Source: Callaeas wilsoni (taxonomy: Eukaryota; Chordata; Aves; Passeriformes; Callaeidae). From it: a stretch of 64,000 nt of DNA. Below are positions 48,601 to 60,990 of the stretch, piece by piece (the stretch's first letter is position 1; every line of letters begins with the position of its first letter). Location of the stretch: positions 186,001 through 250,000 of the forward strand of contig VWPU01014023.1 in the NCBI GenBank assembly GCA_013398955.1, given 5' to 3'. The position numbers were made by a program, and so were the translations under genes. The notes under the pieces are model-generated. The model was not told where the DNA came from and did not search any database. It saw only the letters and a program-made list of their open reading frames with translations.

Positions 48601-48915
48601 CATTCATCCCAGTTCCCCTCAGTCTCAGCAAGGTGTAGGAAAGACTGAAGTCAGAAGCACCCACAAGAGCAAAAACCCTGAGTTTCCACCCTAACATACT
48701 CAGAAAATGTTTGTCAGCATCCCATGACAAGCTTAAGACCTTTCAGAAATATTAGACCCAAACCCTCAAAAACCCCTTTGCATCACAGAAGAGGGTAGTA
48801 AACATCATAAACTGTTGCTAGAGTTTGTTATTTTCATTCCCCTAGAAGTTTTCTTAAATAAATCTGAACTACATGTTTATTATTATTATTATCTTTTTTT
48901 CTGGTGCAGGAAGTG
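45675..48915. other. Unique non-coding DNA, no gene recognised
   Basis: Short open frames only. Two overlapping sets at 46041-46491 and 47844-48256 lie in slightly GC-richer DNA and have no recognised domain. Confidence 0.4.
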
Positions 48916-48934
48916 CATATATATATATATATAT
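48916..48934 (+). repeat. Short (AT)n run
   Basis: About nine AT units, followed by further ATAT-containing sequence (GCAATATATC). Just upstream is a short (TTA)n stretch at about 48875-48890. Confidence 0.9.
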
Positions 48935-51205
48935 GCAATATATCTGTAATCCATGCATGCACATCACCTCTGAGTGGGTCTATATGTGTGATTTATGTGG
49001 ATGCATATTCCTATACCTTTTAGGTGCCCTCACTGTTCTGTTAAGACAAGTAATTTTTTTGTCAGTAAACTTTCAGATAGTAGGAGTGTGGCTTTTATCT
49101 TTTATTGTGAAATGTTTTTAAATGGTTCCAAATCTCCATTTTCCACAACCTCCCCCATTCAGATACTCCCTTCTGGCTTGTTTAGCACGTTACCATTTTC
49201 AGAGCAATTTATTACACTACCTTTTAAAGCAGCAGGTAGTTGGAATCCTGGTTCGGGTTGTGTATTTTCTCTGCGTATGGCAAATGTGATGAAACTGGAG
49301 TTACTGCATTGTGTCAGTAGTTAACTTTGAGGTGCTTGAGAGCTTTAACTGTTGCAAATAAAGGTTATATTCATGTCTCATAGATGCAACTCCTTCTGAA
49401 TTTTTCTTTTTCCATGGCATATTATTCCACTCACTAGATAGTAACTCCTCCTGTAGTCACCATATCTTACACAAATTCTTTCTTTCTAAATGTCATAGGT
49501 GGCTGTAATGATCAAGTGAAAGAAAATTGTGCTACAGAAGGACTTAGTAATTAAAAAAGCATGACAACAAACACCTTCCAGCCAAGCAGAACAGCAAACA
49601 ACTCATTATAATTATTCCAGCCTGTTTGAACCTGCCTTCCGCTCGTGCACTCAGGCAGAGCTGCAAGGCACTTCTTCTCCATCAGGTCTGAATCAGTCTT
49701 TTGCTCACTTCTTATAATACGGTGTAGATAAGAGCTCTTCAGCAGTAATTTGCTTGAGTTCTTAATAAGGAGAAATTTTAGAAAGCAGAGACTAGTGCAG
49801 GCAATAAGCTAAATGTATCCATATCTGTAAGTAAGCAGATCAGCGTGCTGCTTCTCGCTCCCCTTTTCTTCCTTTTTAAAGAAGAAAGAAGCAAATTTAA
49901 AAAGCAAGTTGCTTTTAAAGAAGCAATTAAAGGGCTCCGGTGCATTTTGTTTTCCTCTTGGCTATTTAAGGTATGTGTTCCTACAGTTTGCAAGATGCTG
50001 TTTTCACAGCTGTTCTCCTGGATGGGTGGCTGTGAAACAGGAGGTACTGCAGGAGTCTGAGGCTGCATGGCGTGTGACACCGTGAGCTGTGCTGCTCTGA
50101 GGGACCCAAGTGGCTGACCGAGGTCAGGGCTGGGTGCTGCCCAGACAGAGCAGCCCAAGAGCATCACAGGATGTTTGGCATGCAATCTGTGTTTGGAGGG
50201 TACAGATTGTTTCAGTGTGCTGGAGTGCTATTCTCAACCTGAGCATGAGCTTTCCAGAGTCATCAACTGGACCTGCTCCAGTAGGGAGTTTCAGAATGAG
50301 CTTAAGGCTGGGTTAGAGAAAGAGATACTTTGAGGTCAAAGAGGGTAAATAAAGCCATACCATGGTCAGCACCACCTCTCTTGGCTTAAGAAGGAATTTA
50401 GGTATCAAGGAACTCACAAATAAATAAAAGGGGCAGTTTGAGGACAACATCTTGGCTTCATTGTTGTATTCACAAAATATCAGAAATCTCTGGTGTTACA
50501 TCATGATAGCAAAATGGGAAGGTGAGCCCAGTGTTGCTGAGGTGTGGTGGGGACATGTCTGCAGTCTGATTTGTGAACAACTCAAAAGACAGTTTGACAC
50601 TGATCTTTATGAGAAGTCAGAGCCAGGAATGAAAATATTTGGGGCAGACCTTCTTAAATGGAGGTTACCAAATTGTGTCAGTTAGGACACACTGAGCAGC
50701 AGCTCGGTTGTTCTTGAACTGGTGCCCATTTTAACAGGGAAGAATGGTTTGGGTTGGGCACATTCATGACTGGGCTGAGATGAGCCAAGGAGGGAGATGG
50801 GTTAGTTTTTCAATGAACTGTGGAGTGGGTAATATGCATCCATTTATTTGGAGACAGCGGGTGAAATTAATCAAAAGGCCAGATAGGATCTATGCACCAA
50901 TTGCATTCCACTCAAACCTTTGTGAACAGGAATGAATTTCACCTTGTCTGACCCATGAAGATATGTGAATACTTATCTTCCTTTCTTTAAGAATTTATTT
51001 TTATAGTTTCAATTAGCTAGATGTTTCTTTTTCAGTAGTAACTTTCCTTGATCTGCATCTGTCTCCAGTTTAATACTTACCAGTAACTTGACATGAATGG
51101 CAGAGATGTCTTTTGTTTGCAGTTTAATATGGAATCAACTGAAACATTTTCATTTATAAAGTGAAATCCATTTCTTCTCAAGTCTTCTGCAACAGAAGTA
51201 ATGTT
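48935..51205. other. Unique DNA, partly TAAT-rich
   Basis: No gene recognised. 49495-49990 is AT-rich but complex, with several TAATTA-like cores and an 8-base-arm inverted repeat AAAAGCAA/TTGCTTTT at 49900-49916. Possible conserved non-coding DNA, unproven. Confidence 0.35.
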
Positions 51206-51268
51206 TGCAAAATGCTTTGAAGATGAAAAGCACTACAGTATATAAATATTAGGTATTATTTTAATATC
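51206..51268 (+). mobile_element. Ancient LINE/SINE 3' tail (L3- or MIR-like)
   Basis: TTTGCAAAATGCTTTGAAGA, TGAAAAGCACTACAGTATAT and TAGGTATTATTTTAAT follow the amniote tail pattern '(g)aaatgctttgaagatgaaaagcgctatataagagctaggtattatta'. It is clearer than the related tail at 28655. Only the 3' end is recognisable. Confidence 0.55.
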
Positions 51269-51289
51269 TTAATCATCTGTGCTTTTAAA

Positions 51290-51316
51290 ATTAATATGAA
51301 AAAAAATCATATTAAT
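51290..51316. repeat. Inverted repeat, 10-base arms around A7
   Basis: ATTAATATGA (51290-51299) and TCATATTAAT (51307-51316) are exact reverse complements separated by seven adenines. Confidence 0.93.
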
Positions 51317-51435
51317 ACCCAAATGCCCAGTAAAGTGCATATCCTCCCTCTAATCTTAATGCTTTATTTTCATCTATGAATACTCTTAATCTTTGAAATT
51401 AATTACCATGATTAAAAATGGGAGATGTGTTTTCC

Positions 51436-51456
51436 CAGAACAATCAAATTGTTCTG
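51436..51456. repeat. Inverted repeat, 9-base arms, 3-base loop
   Basis: CAGAACAAT (51436-51444) and ATTGTTCTG (51448-51456) are exact reverse complements around CAA. AGAACA and TGTTCT half-sites are present but seven bases apart, which is not the steroid-receptor spacing of three. Confidence 0.93.
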
Positions 51457-54400
51457 CAGCGAATTTTCATATTAGTTTTGCATCATTATTTTAATTTCTT
51501 TTGATATTAAAACGCAGACACACACACTCACATTCCTGGATATAGTATCTGTTCTCTCTTTAGAGTTAGAGGAAGTCTTATTTTGCTTGTTGCTGACTAC
51601 AGCCAAAAGTGACCCTGTGCAGTGGTAACCTGAGGAGGGGAAGGGGCACTGCCTCGCCTGCCTCGGGGTCTCCTGTGCAGGCAAAGGCCAGGGCTGTTGG
51701 CTTGTCAGCCAGAGCTCGGGAGAGCACATTCATCCACCATCCAAGAGAGCTGAGTGCTGAAAATGAGACCTTCAACAGCCAGGGCATATTCACACTGCAG
51801 ATGAGAATGTTCCACTGCCGGTGGAAGGGAATCAGTACAGTTACAGTTACCTATAAAAATGGCAATTTGAGTTTAGCCCCAAGCCGTGCTTCTTTTAGTC
51901 CTCATGAGCCACCTGATTTCTACACCAGTAACAGAGAACCAAATGTAAGAGTAATTTTATTGTGTTGGGAAGCAAAATGGAACAAAGATGGATACTTCAC
52001 TGCCTGACTGGTGACTGGGGCCAACACATGTGTTTCCTGGCAACCAAAGCAAAAGAAAATTCTCGTTGCAGTTGGGTTTTGTTCCAGATATTGGTGATAT
52101 TTGAATTGAGGTTTGCGTCTTGTTTTTGTTCAGTGCTTACTGCAGGTTTGCACACCTGAGTCCTGTTCCCTATTAACTGTTTACAAAGAGAAGAGGGAAA
52201 ATATCAAAGACCTTACACAGTCCAGATTCCCTGATCAGAACCAGTGGGAGAGAAGGGGAGAGGAAATCTTTTAAAATATTAGTGTCAGTACATTTCGAAG
52301 GGCCTCTACATGCAGCACTCACAACCTGAGTCTTTAAGTAAGTCAATTGAATGGTTCCCTAAGAAGATCTTTCTTTGATATAACAGAGAGAGCTCCTTTT
52401 GTTGCAAAAATGGCAAAAAGAAAGGGGACAAAATGCGTGAGCTGAAAAGGAAGAGGAACTGAAATAGAGTTGCATCACAAGTGCTGAAAATGATTTTTTT
52501 TGTAGATCACAACAGTACAGAATTTCTAATGCAGAAAGCATTCGAGAATAGAAAAGAAGGCATCCAGTGTGCAAGAAAGGCACAAGAGGATATGTCTTTT
52601 ATTGCCTTTTTATTTTTTTCTGCCCCTCTCATCAGAACAATGAGAAAGGTCAGGCACGAGCTGTGGAGATTATTTTGGCAATACAGACACTGTTGCAGTG
52701 ATATGTGACAGACAAAGCAGGGAGATCATCCGCATGGAGACCTCACTGAACTAATTGTTGGTCCAGAAAATGGCCAGTTGGCTGTGAAAGAGGTCCATGT
52801 GTGTGGGGGAGAGAAAGCGAGACAGGGAGTAATCTGATATTTCCACATTTTCCAAAGCAAGAAATTCCAGGTTATCACTCAAACTGAAATGACAGAGCAA
52901 GTGACTACAAAACTGCATCTGGACCTCCTTCCTCCCCTCCTCTCGGTGCAGAGAGAGGATTAGCTGTAAGCTCCATCCCATGGTCAGTGCCTGGACTCAC
53001 TCTATTTCTTCCTCTGTTTCTTTCCGTGGCTCTGGAAAATACAGAAAAGCTTTTATGCAATGAAAGCTAGACCAGGAAAAGGATCTGCTCTGATGAGATT
53101 CCCCAGAAGACAATACTGGCTCTAATTCCTCCAGTTTAACTATCTACTTCCGGAGGATTTGCCAAGGAAGGAATTTAATTTTTTCCCTAGACAAATGTAT
53201 TAATATTTAATAAAAAGCAAATCCAGATGACACTCTTAGAGAAAATAATGAATTTACATAAATCTTTTGCTGTATTTGAACAGAACAAGATAAATTGAGG
53301 GGGCTTAACTCAGAGATAAATTTTTTTCTTTTCTAAAAAATAGGAACTATAAAATATCCAAAAGCCTCCAACTTCAGAAAATGGGTTTTTGTGTTACTCC
53401 ATATCAACACATACTTGGTATTAAAGAATATGCTACATCCTCTTTCCAACTGATTTCTCTCCTGATTCTGACTTGCCTTCCTAGCCTGTTCTTGCCGCCG
53501 GTACCAGGCATTGGCAGATGACTTACTGAGTAAGGAAGCACTGAGCCAAAGGAATTCTTCCACCTCAGGCTGTCTCCTCATACTCTGCCTAAGTTACTTA
53601 GCCGTTTCTCAACATTTTCACTTGTGAATATTTATTGTTCACCCCCTTTTACAAGAGGTTCCAGATGACCTGTGCTATTTTTTTTGAGGTTGTCTGGAGT
53701 TTAAAAGTTAAGATTTTAAAGAAAACCAAGAGTTCACCCTAAGGGAAGCAAAAATGAACTGTAGCACTTTCTGCTGGTGGGTAGTTCTGCCTGATGCCAA
53801 GATCATTACCCTGTCCTTTAATTTTCCTTCAATAGCCTGTCAAATATGAACTCCCTCTGGATGCTGGGGAGACACAGATTTCACCTCGGCAATTGACAGG
53901 GATAGCAAAAGTCAAGGATGCCACAAATGCAGCACCTCCATTTTGGCACACTGAAGACAGATTCGACTTTAGCGTGCCCTCACACCAACCTGTTTCACTG
54001 GTTTTCTCTTCCTTCTTCTCAAATGTACCTCATAGTGGTGAAAGCACCAGTAAAAGACTGTTCAGATAAAGAGCATTTCCCTCCTTGCTCTCCATTTTGC
54101 TTGAAAGTCTGCACAGGGACATTTACTAACTCTATTTTAGAAGGATATGTCAAGTCTGCTACCAAGACCCTGCACAGACTTTTTCAGTATCAATTCACTC
54201 TCCATTGCCAAGCTTTTAAACAAAAATAAACCAAGATAATGCCAATAAATCATCTTCCCTCCTTTCCAGCACAGCACCAGTGGAAGACTGTGGTAAGTCA
54301 TCATGTTTTTAACGATGAACCTGTCTGGCTCTTTGTCATTTATCTTGTGTCTCCCACTCTGGTCTGGCTCAAGGCTTAACATTAGCAGATGATGAATGCA

Positions 54401-57400
54401 GGGCTGTCTCTCCTGGTTTGTACTGGCATTATTAACCCATATTCTCCTGAATATTTCATACCACATGCATTAATCATGAGTTGCTGGAGTCATGGCAATT
54501 GACTCTCAGGTTAGTTGCTCTGTGTGTGAGGGCAGGACAGTAATGTTTGCCATTGGGTAATCCCTGTTTTGCATTCTCAAGGATTTTCTTTAACCCTATG
54601 ATGTTGATCACTGTAAAGCAAATTGGCTGGTGTAAATTGGCCATTCCACATCTATTTACACCAGTATCTGTCCTAATGATGTTTTTCCAGGTGGCTATAG
54701 TATCATATTTTTATTTATTGTGATTCTAAGAATGTCAAGAATCAATTGTGTAATGTAACAACTCTATGGCTGTAATGTATAGTCATCTTTCTGTTCCCTC
54801 AATAATGATCCATAGACTATTGTCCTCTTTTTCCTTTCTTCCTTATATATCTATTATTTTATCTTTTTTTTTTTTCAGTTTGTGTTCTTTTTTTTCACTT
54901 TGATTCATTGCCGCAGAAAATAGTTGCTATACACAGACAGCAGCAATAGAATAAGACAGATCTTGTATTCCCCTCTGGACATGGCTCAGCTTGTATGAGA
55001 CAAACCTCTGGAGGCCCAGGGTTCAGTAATTTGGTGGGGAGAATTGGACTGGGAAGGTGTGATGGTTTCTTGTTGCGTATGCAGGAGGAAAGGTCTTCAA
55101 ATTTAATCTGGAAGTGAGTAAAGAACCATCTTTGTGTCATACTCTGTTTTACTGTCTGTTGAAGTGTACATGTCACAGAGCAATAGCTTTATGCCTGATT
55201 TTTCTCCAGGGAACCCTTCACTGAAAGCAGTTCATAGCGAGTGTCAGCCCTAAATCTATATGTAGGCCTGAGTTTTTCTGGGAAATTGAGGCATCCCCCT
55301 GCTGATCTCCTGACCATGAAGCAGTCTTCATTTTCAGATTGCCATGCATGTGTGGTGGTAAATAAACAGATCCCCAAGCAAACAGCTGGCACAGGTTTCA
55401 GGGTGTTTGGTTCGAGAGAACTACAACCTGCATTTTGTTTTTTTAAAAAAAGTAGTCCTGAACACTTTCGACCCACTTTAGCCAAAGAAATTCTCCACAG
55501 CTTGTCCTATTTCCTCCCCAGGCTTCTGTTCCAATGGTCCATTTTACCACTGTTTTCAACCTGCAGAACTGCTCAGTTCTGTGCTCCTGAAAGACAATAT
55601 TTAGATGCTCTGGTAGTAACTAAGGGAAGGACTATAAACCTGTGCTTTTAGCACCAATATAAATAGATGAGGCAAAATTGGGAAACATGATTTCAGAGAA
55701 ATGAAAAGATGCTCCAGCAGCCCCAGTCATAGGCTCATTCCTTCTGCAGCAGAGGTGGCTGCACTTCTGTCATCAAGGAAATACAACCAAAAATGGATGA
55801 TGTTGCCTGTGGCTGTTTGCATACGTACAAAATTATAACAAAGAGATAATCTCCAGGACAGCTCAGGGTCATGGCTGGAGGAGGTGGGTTTTTCTGCAGA
55901 ACATCTGCAGATCCCCCTGCAGTGATGATTACCAAGCTGTGTGTCATGTAATGAGGGGCTAAATATGGCTGAGACTACAGGCACTGTAGGGAGATGGTTA
56001 ATGAGGTGCTAATTGGGTAAGAAAAAAGCAGAAAGAGGAAATGAGTAGGGAGGCTAGCGTATCTGATACGGAAGAGCTCTGCCATGGGGAGTTACACAGG
56101 TTATTTTTGGCTCCAGCTCATATTCCTTCATTCTCACCTGCATAGGAGATGACTCTTTCCCCTGGCTCAGCTGGAGCCCTCATTGTTCAGCATGACCACG
56201 CTGCTGGTACATGGAGCTCATGCACCATTTCAGCTCGTGGCAGCTCAGCGCTGCCAGCGCTGCCTACCTGGGCGGAGGGAGGGAGGGAGCAGGTGCTGCG
56301 GTGAAGGTCTGGCAGGAGCTCACTGATTCTGTGCTTGAAGTAAACTGCTGTGACTGGCACCCTTAGGGCTCTCCAAGAGGTCTTAGTGTCCTCCTGACTC
56401 TGAGCTTCAGGGTAGTCTGATACCAAGTGAGGGCAGGGCAGGAGCCCTTGGAGCTGCAATCATGTGCAGAAAGGCTTCAGAGGTGAGCTAAAATACTTTA
56501 TTCCGTCTTCCCTATTATCCATCAGCCAAATGAGCATTGATTCTTGTTAATCACAGTTTTGGGGACTGCTGGAGACAAGCCTTGGGGCTCCCAGGGAGAG
56601 GCACTGTAGGTGATTGAGCCTATGTGCAGCTCCGTTTGCTGCCACTTTTGCTCTGCTGTCCAAGGCTCCTGCTGCTGGCTGCTGCCTGAGATAATCTCAC
56701 TACTACCTATGCCCATTGCAGGAAAGGCCACAGACACTGTTTCTTTCTTCTGACCAAACAGCTGGTCTCCCAGGCCCTAAATTGCCCAGTGCCTCAGTTA
56801 TTGTGGGTCCCCCTGACCATCCCATCACTTTGTGACAAGCATCTTCCCTCTTCCAGCTCTTGATCTGAAACATTCATCTTGCTTCTCTGTCTTCAGTACA
56901 CTAGGGAATTATATACATTTGGAAAAACCCACTAATTTCCTCCCTTCTTCTCTGACGTTGTCATTTGATAATGATCTTTATGAAAACATTTCACTTGAAC
57001 ATCATAAATTTTTATATTAAGACTTTAGAAACTGTATACTAGCAGCCTCAGTTTCTCAATATCATTTAATTAACTTTGAAATGTTTAATTTTCAAAAATA
57101 TAACTATGGAAAAACCCCTAAAAATTTAGATTTCATTCACAGCACTGATTTAGACTTTTCATGTGCCATAAAACAGCTCCTGTGGTTTAGCTCTTTGAAG
57201 CAGAGTGTGTTATGCCCCTGGTTGTTGCAGGGTAGGCAGTAAGATTATGGTAATCAGTGATCATTCTTTGATTGAAGGAGCATGCCCATACACATGCAAA
57301 ATTCTAGTGTTCCGTATATTCCTGGTGCCTATAATTTTTACCTGCCTTTCAGGCTGAATTGCACTGCATTGCTCAAAACACATTTAGATCCTCTGGGTAC

Positions 57401-58124
57401 AGCAGGATTTTTAAGGTCTACAAGCAAGTGCAGTGAAAGATATGATAAATGCTGAAGTGGTTTCCTAAGTGAAATGAAGAAAACAAAAATGATACCAGTG
57501 CTGATGAAGGTGAGCAGCAAGCCTGAGTTTTGAAGAGGGAAAATAACAGTATTATCAGTCAGGTATCATGGCAACCAAGGAGCCTAGATTTTGGTGTCAA
57601 CTCTCCATTCATATTGTCTCTTTACTTGGCACAATAAGGTACATTTTCCTTCAGAAAATTTAATCACCTCCACTGGAGGTCATTCAAATGTTTATGTACC
57701 TGGCCTTGCTCAGGAACTTGAGGAATTCAAAGGGATCCTGGATACCTGCATCCCTGTATTTGTATAGGGAAGAACATCAAACACTCCCCCTGCCCCCTCC
57801 CCCCAAAAAAAACCAACTCACCAGACAAATCTGTGAAATCCAGTCAGAAAAATCACAGTTGTACAAGACGCCCTGTTTATTATTGCAACATCTTGGTTTA
57901 TAGGAATTTTATTCTCAGTGTTATTCAGGGGCTGGAGTTAAAATACTGTAAATCCAGGCCTTTTTTAGAGACAGTACAGGCCACTCTTTGCACAGTGAGC
58001 TGAAGCAAGCATGATAGCAAGGCCAGAGGTCTACCATGAAAACTCATCTTTGAGCAACACGCTTCTCTTGTTGTAGACACGCACATATATATACATGTGC
58101 TCATGTTTACATTACAGTCTGGAC

Positions 58125-58275
58125 TGAGGGAACTGCAAAAGGCTTTAGAAGGTTGGATTTAGTCAGGAAAAATTTGTCTTTGAGGCACAGAAATGAGATT
58201 GTGATGTAAAATAAATCAATGGCAGAATTAGAATGCAGAAAGTCTGAGATCTGGAATGCTTAATCCTTGACCTGT
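58125..58275 (+). mobile_element. Possible MIR-like relic (weak)
   Basis: ATCAATGGCAGAATTAGAAT, then GCAGAAAGTCTGAGATCTGG and CTTAATCCTTGACC resemble the MIR segment 'agtggcagagctgggatttgaacccaggtctcctgactccaagtcc'. The upstream part aligns poorly. It may be chance. Confidence 0.3.
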
Positions 58276-60939
58276 TGCTCAAATGATGCCAAGAGCAATC
58301 AGGTTCCACAGGAATCCTCTTACTGAGGGTAATGTATTACTAAGTTATGAACACATAATGTATTCCGAAGTTATGAACTGCAGGGGATTTATTCAGACCT
58401 GATTTTCTTTGCTGTCTGAGGTAGGGCCTGAGATCAACACTTGCAAGATATAAATGTAAGAAAATGGTTGATGCCGGTGAGGGTCTGGCATCTTCCTAGC
58501 ACCAATGGTTTCCTGCAAATCATGAAGGCATGCAGGTTTTTTAATCAAATAGGTATCAGTAACAGACCACACTGTGACAAAAGATGTTCTTCAGCAATCT
58601 AGTGCTATATAAAACAAGGATGTGATACTGTGCTCCTGCTTTTATGCAAAGCTTTTAAGCTTAACTGTACGGCCTATACACAACCTTCACTCTCACATTT
58701 CTGTATTGAATTTAAATTGGATTGGAAAGCCTCAGCATTTTATTCAATTTCTTGCTTGCTTTTAAAACCAAATAGAGGGTGGGTTAAACATTATTTAAAA
58801 ACAAACCAAAAGAACCCCCAAACAAAACTAAACATGTTTGATGTATTGTTATTCAGAAAGTCACATGTTGTTACTGGACACATTACTAGTCCAGTGGGAA
58901 TCAACCAAATTTCTTACCCTGACACTAAAATTCACTGGATATGAGAGTCATCAAATATCATTCAACCAGCACCATCCTGGGTTCATTGTTTTTTTAGCCA
59001 GGTAGAGGACTGGGACAGGACTTTAGAGCTAATTGTATGTCACCATGAGCGGTGTCTTACAGCTCTCCAAAAGCCAAGCTCTGATGAGCAAAGTTGTAGG
59101 ACACTTGGAGCAGAGGCTCTGTTAAGATTATTGTGGTGTGTGGTTATCTATGCCTGGGATTTGGAAATGTGCATCACAGCATCATCTTCTCTTTCCAAAA
59201 CCCCTCAGGGTTATAGTTATGGGACACAGGATTCAAGCTCCAGTTCAAGCAGAGTGGTTTGGTTGCTGTTGAATTTCAGTGGCGGGGACTTGTGCATGGG
59301 ACCTGTGCTCAGCTGGTGCTTGGTTTGGAAGTCACCCAACAGCAGTGTATCTCCTCAGCACAGTGCTTCAGGTGCCTCTGGTTCCGGGTATGCCTAGATG
59401 GACTTCAATGTGGAAAACTATGCTTTGTATTTAATCCTCCTAAACATGTATCTGCACAGTATGATCTGAGACTTTAAAGATGGTTTGTGGTCCAAGGGCA
59501 GGAATCCAAAAGCTGGAGGAGCTTGTTTATGCTGGTATGTGACAGAAAGGGCTGTGCTGGGAATGATGCTGTTTGGGAAGGAGAGGCATTACTGACATGG
59601 GTGGTGGCAGACATCATGGTCCCTCAGGGCTATTTTTATTAGTGCACAGTGTCTCAGAACCTTGCACCTGTTGAAGTGCCACTTCTTCCTCTACACAGCT
59701 GCACTTCGGAGAGGGCTGTGTTTAGGGAAGAGGAAATTGGGAGCTTTGCTGGTTGTCTTCCACATGAGGGAAATGCTAACCACTGTTTATCAGCATTTAG
59801 AAGTCCCCTTAGGGCTGCTACAGTGACACAAACAGGATTTATGGAGATGAACAGACTTTGGCCGTTTTGGTCCCACAGAGATTGTGTGAATCTGGTCCCT
59901 GGGTGTTATATCCTTCGAGAAAGAAGTTAGTCTGCATTTGACTTTTTGTACTCATCTTTATTCCAGATTCTTTTGTTATAAAATGTTTATTGCTAGAATT
60001 TATATGAAGGTCGGTAAACACCTTTACACATCACACATAATTATCTCAGAATCAAACATAAGAAAAAACATGCTTCCTCATATAAATGTGTTGTAAATTG
60101 TGCTAAAAGTTGAAATTAAATAGGGAGTCTTGCGTAACAAAGTGCTATGTAAATTTGCTGTTTCACACGCACATTTTCTCTCCAAAACCTTAAGGCAAAG
60201 TACCTCTTCTCCCTGCCATCTCCTGGCTTCAAAACCCTCCCCAAACTGCAGTCTATTCAATGCTACACTTGCTAGAGGGATTAGTCAGGTCCATGCCTCA
60301 GCTAAACAAATTAAAAGCAGACAAGATTTCTCGCAGGTATGAGAAATGTTGGGCTGAAATAATGTAACAGCAGACATTATGGAAGTAATTCTGCATCTCC
60401 CATTCTTTTGGCTGGTGGAAAGCTGGCAGCTGCCAGACATGGAAAATGATTTTCTAATGTGATTGCTCTGAACCATCCTGCAGTTAAGAGGGCTTCTTTC
60501 TTTTTTTTAAATTTTTTTTCCCAAACAGAGGCGCTTTGCTATACTGAAAGATAAGAAGTACAAGAGAGTCTTTACCCCGAGTTTGTCTGAAGTGGTTGCT
60601 TTCTCTTGTGACTGATATTAACTGCATCAGTGAGGAACTATGTTTATGCAGTTCGAGAAATCAGGCTGAATCTGTTGGTGAGGGAGATGGGGGATGGATA
60701 CTCCTTAGTTAAATACTTGACTGTGCTATAGCCTTCACAGATTTGTAAAGAGGGAATGAAGAAGCGTGTCAGAAAGCCTCTGCATTTCTTACAGGGAGGT
60801 TAGCAGAAGGTATTTTAGTAGAAATTTATGCCATCAACTGCATTTTTCCTTTGAGCTCTTCAGAATCTCATACCAGAATTACACTGTACTGTTACTGCTG
60901 CTGCTGGCACGTGGTAATTTCTAGGATATCTACTCGTGG
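58276..60939. other. Unique non-coding DNA, no gene recognised
   Basis: It contains a 26-base tandem duplication at 58331-58382 (AATGTATT...AAGTTATGAAC, twice, with a few differences). Open frames are short and lack domains. Confidence 0.4.
58331..58382 (+). repeat. 26-base tandem duplication, two copies
   Basis: AATGTATTACTAAGTTATGA at 58331 recurs as AATGTATTCCGAAGTTATGA at 58357, a period of 26 bases with two substitutions in that part. Confidence 0.9.
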
Positions 60940-60990
60940 ATGACAACCTTAACATGCCAGGTGCTGTACAAACACCAGCCTTCAGTAGAT
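60940..60990 (+). mobile_element. Possible MIR-like fragment (weak)
   Basis: GCCAGGTGCTGTACAAACACC matches the amniote MIR-type motif 'gtgctaggtgctgtacaaacac'. The flanks add little support. The motif is short, so confidence is low. Confidence 0.3.

Larger units (their letters stand above)
51269..58124. other. Unique non-coding DNA; inverted repeats near its left end
   Basis: Two perfect inverted repeats lie at 51290-51316 and 51436-51456 (listed separately). Elsewhere there are short open frames without recognised domains, including 132-136-codon frames at 51609-52007 and 55241-55651 (plus). A short GGAGG-type run occurs near 56273-56289. Confidence 0.4.

Noticed and set aside
51437..51455. 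Glucocorticoid/androgen response element
   Set aside because: AGAACA and TGTTCT are separated by seven bases; the functional element needs three.
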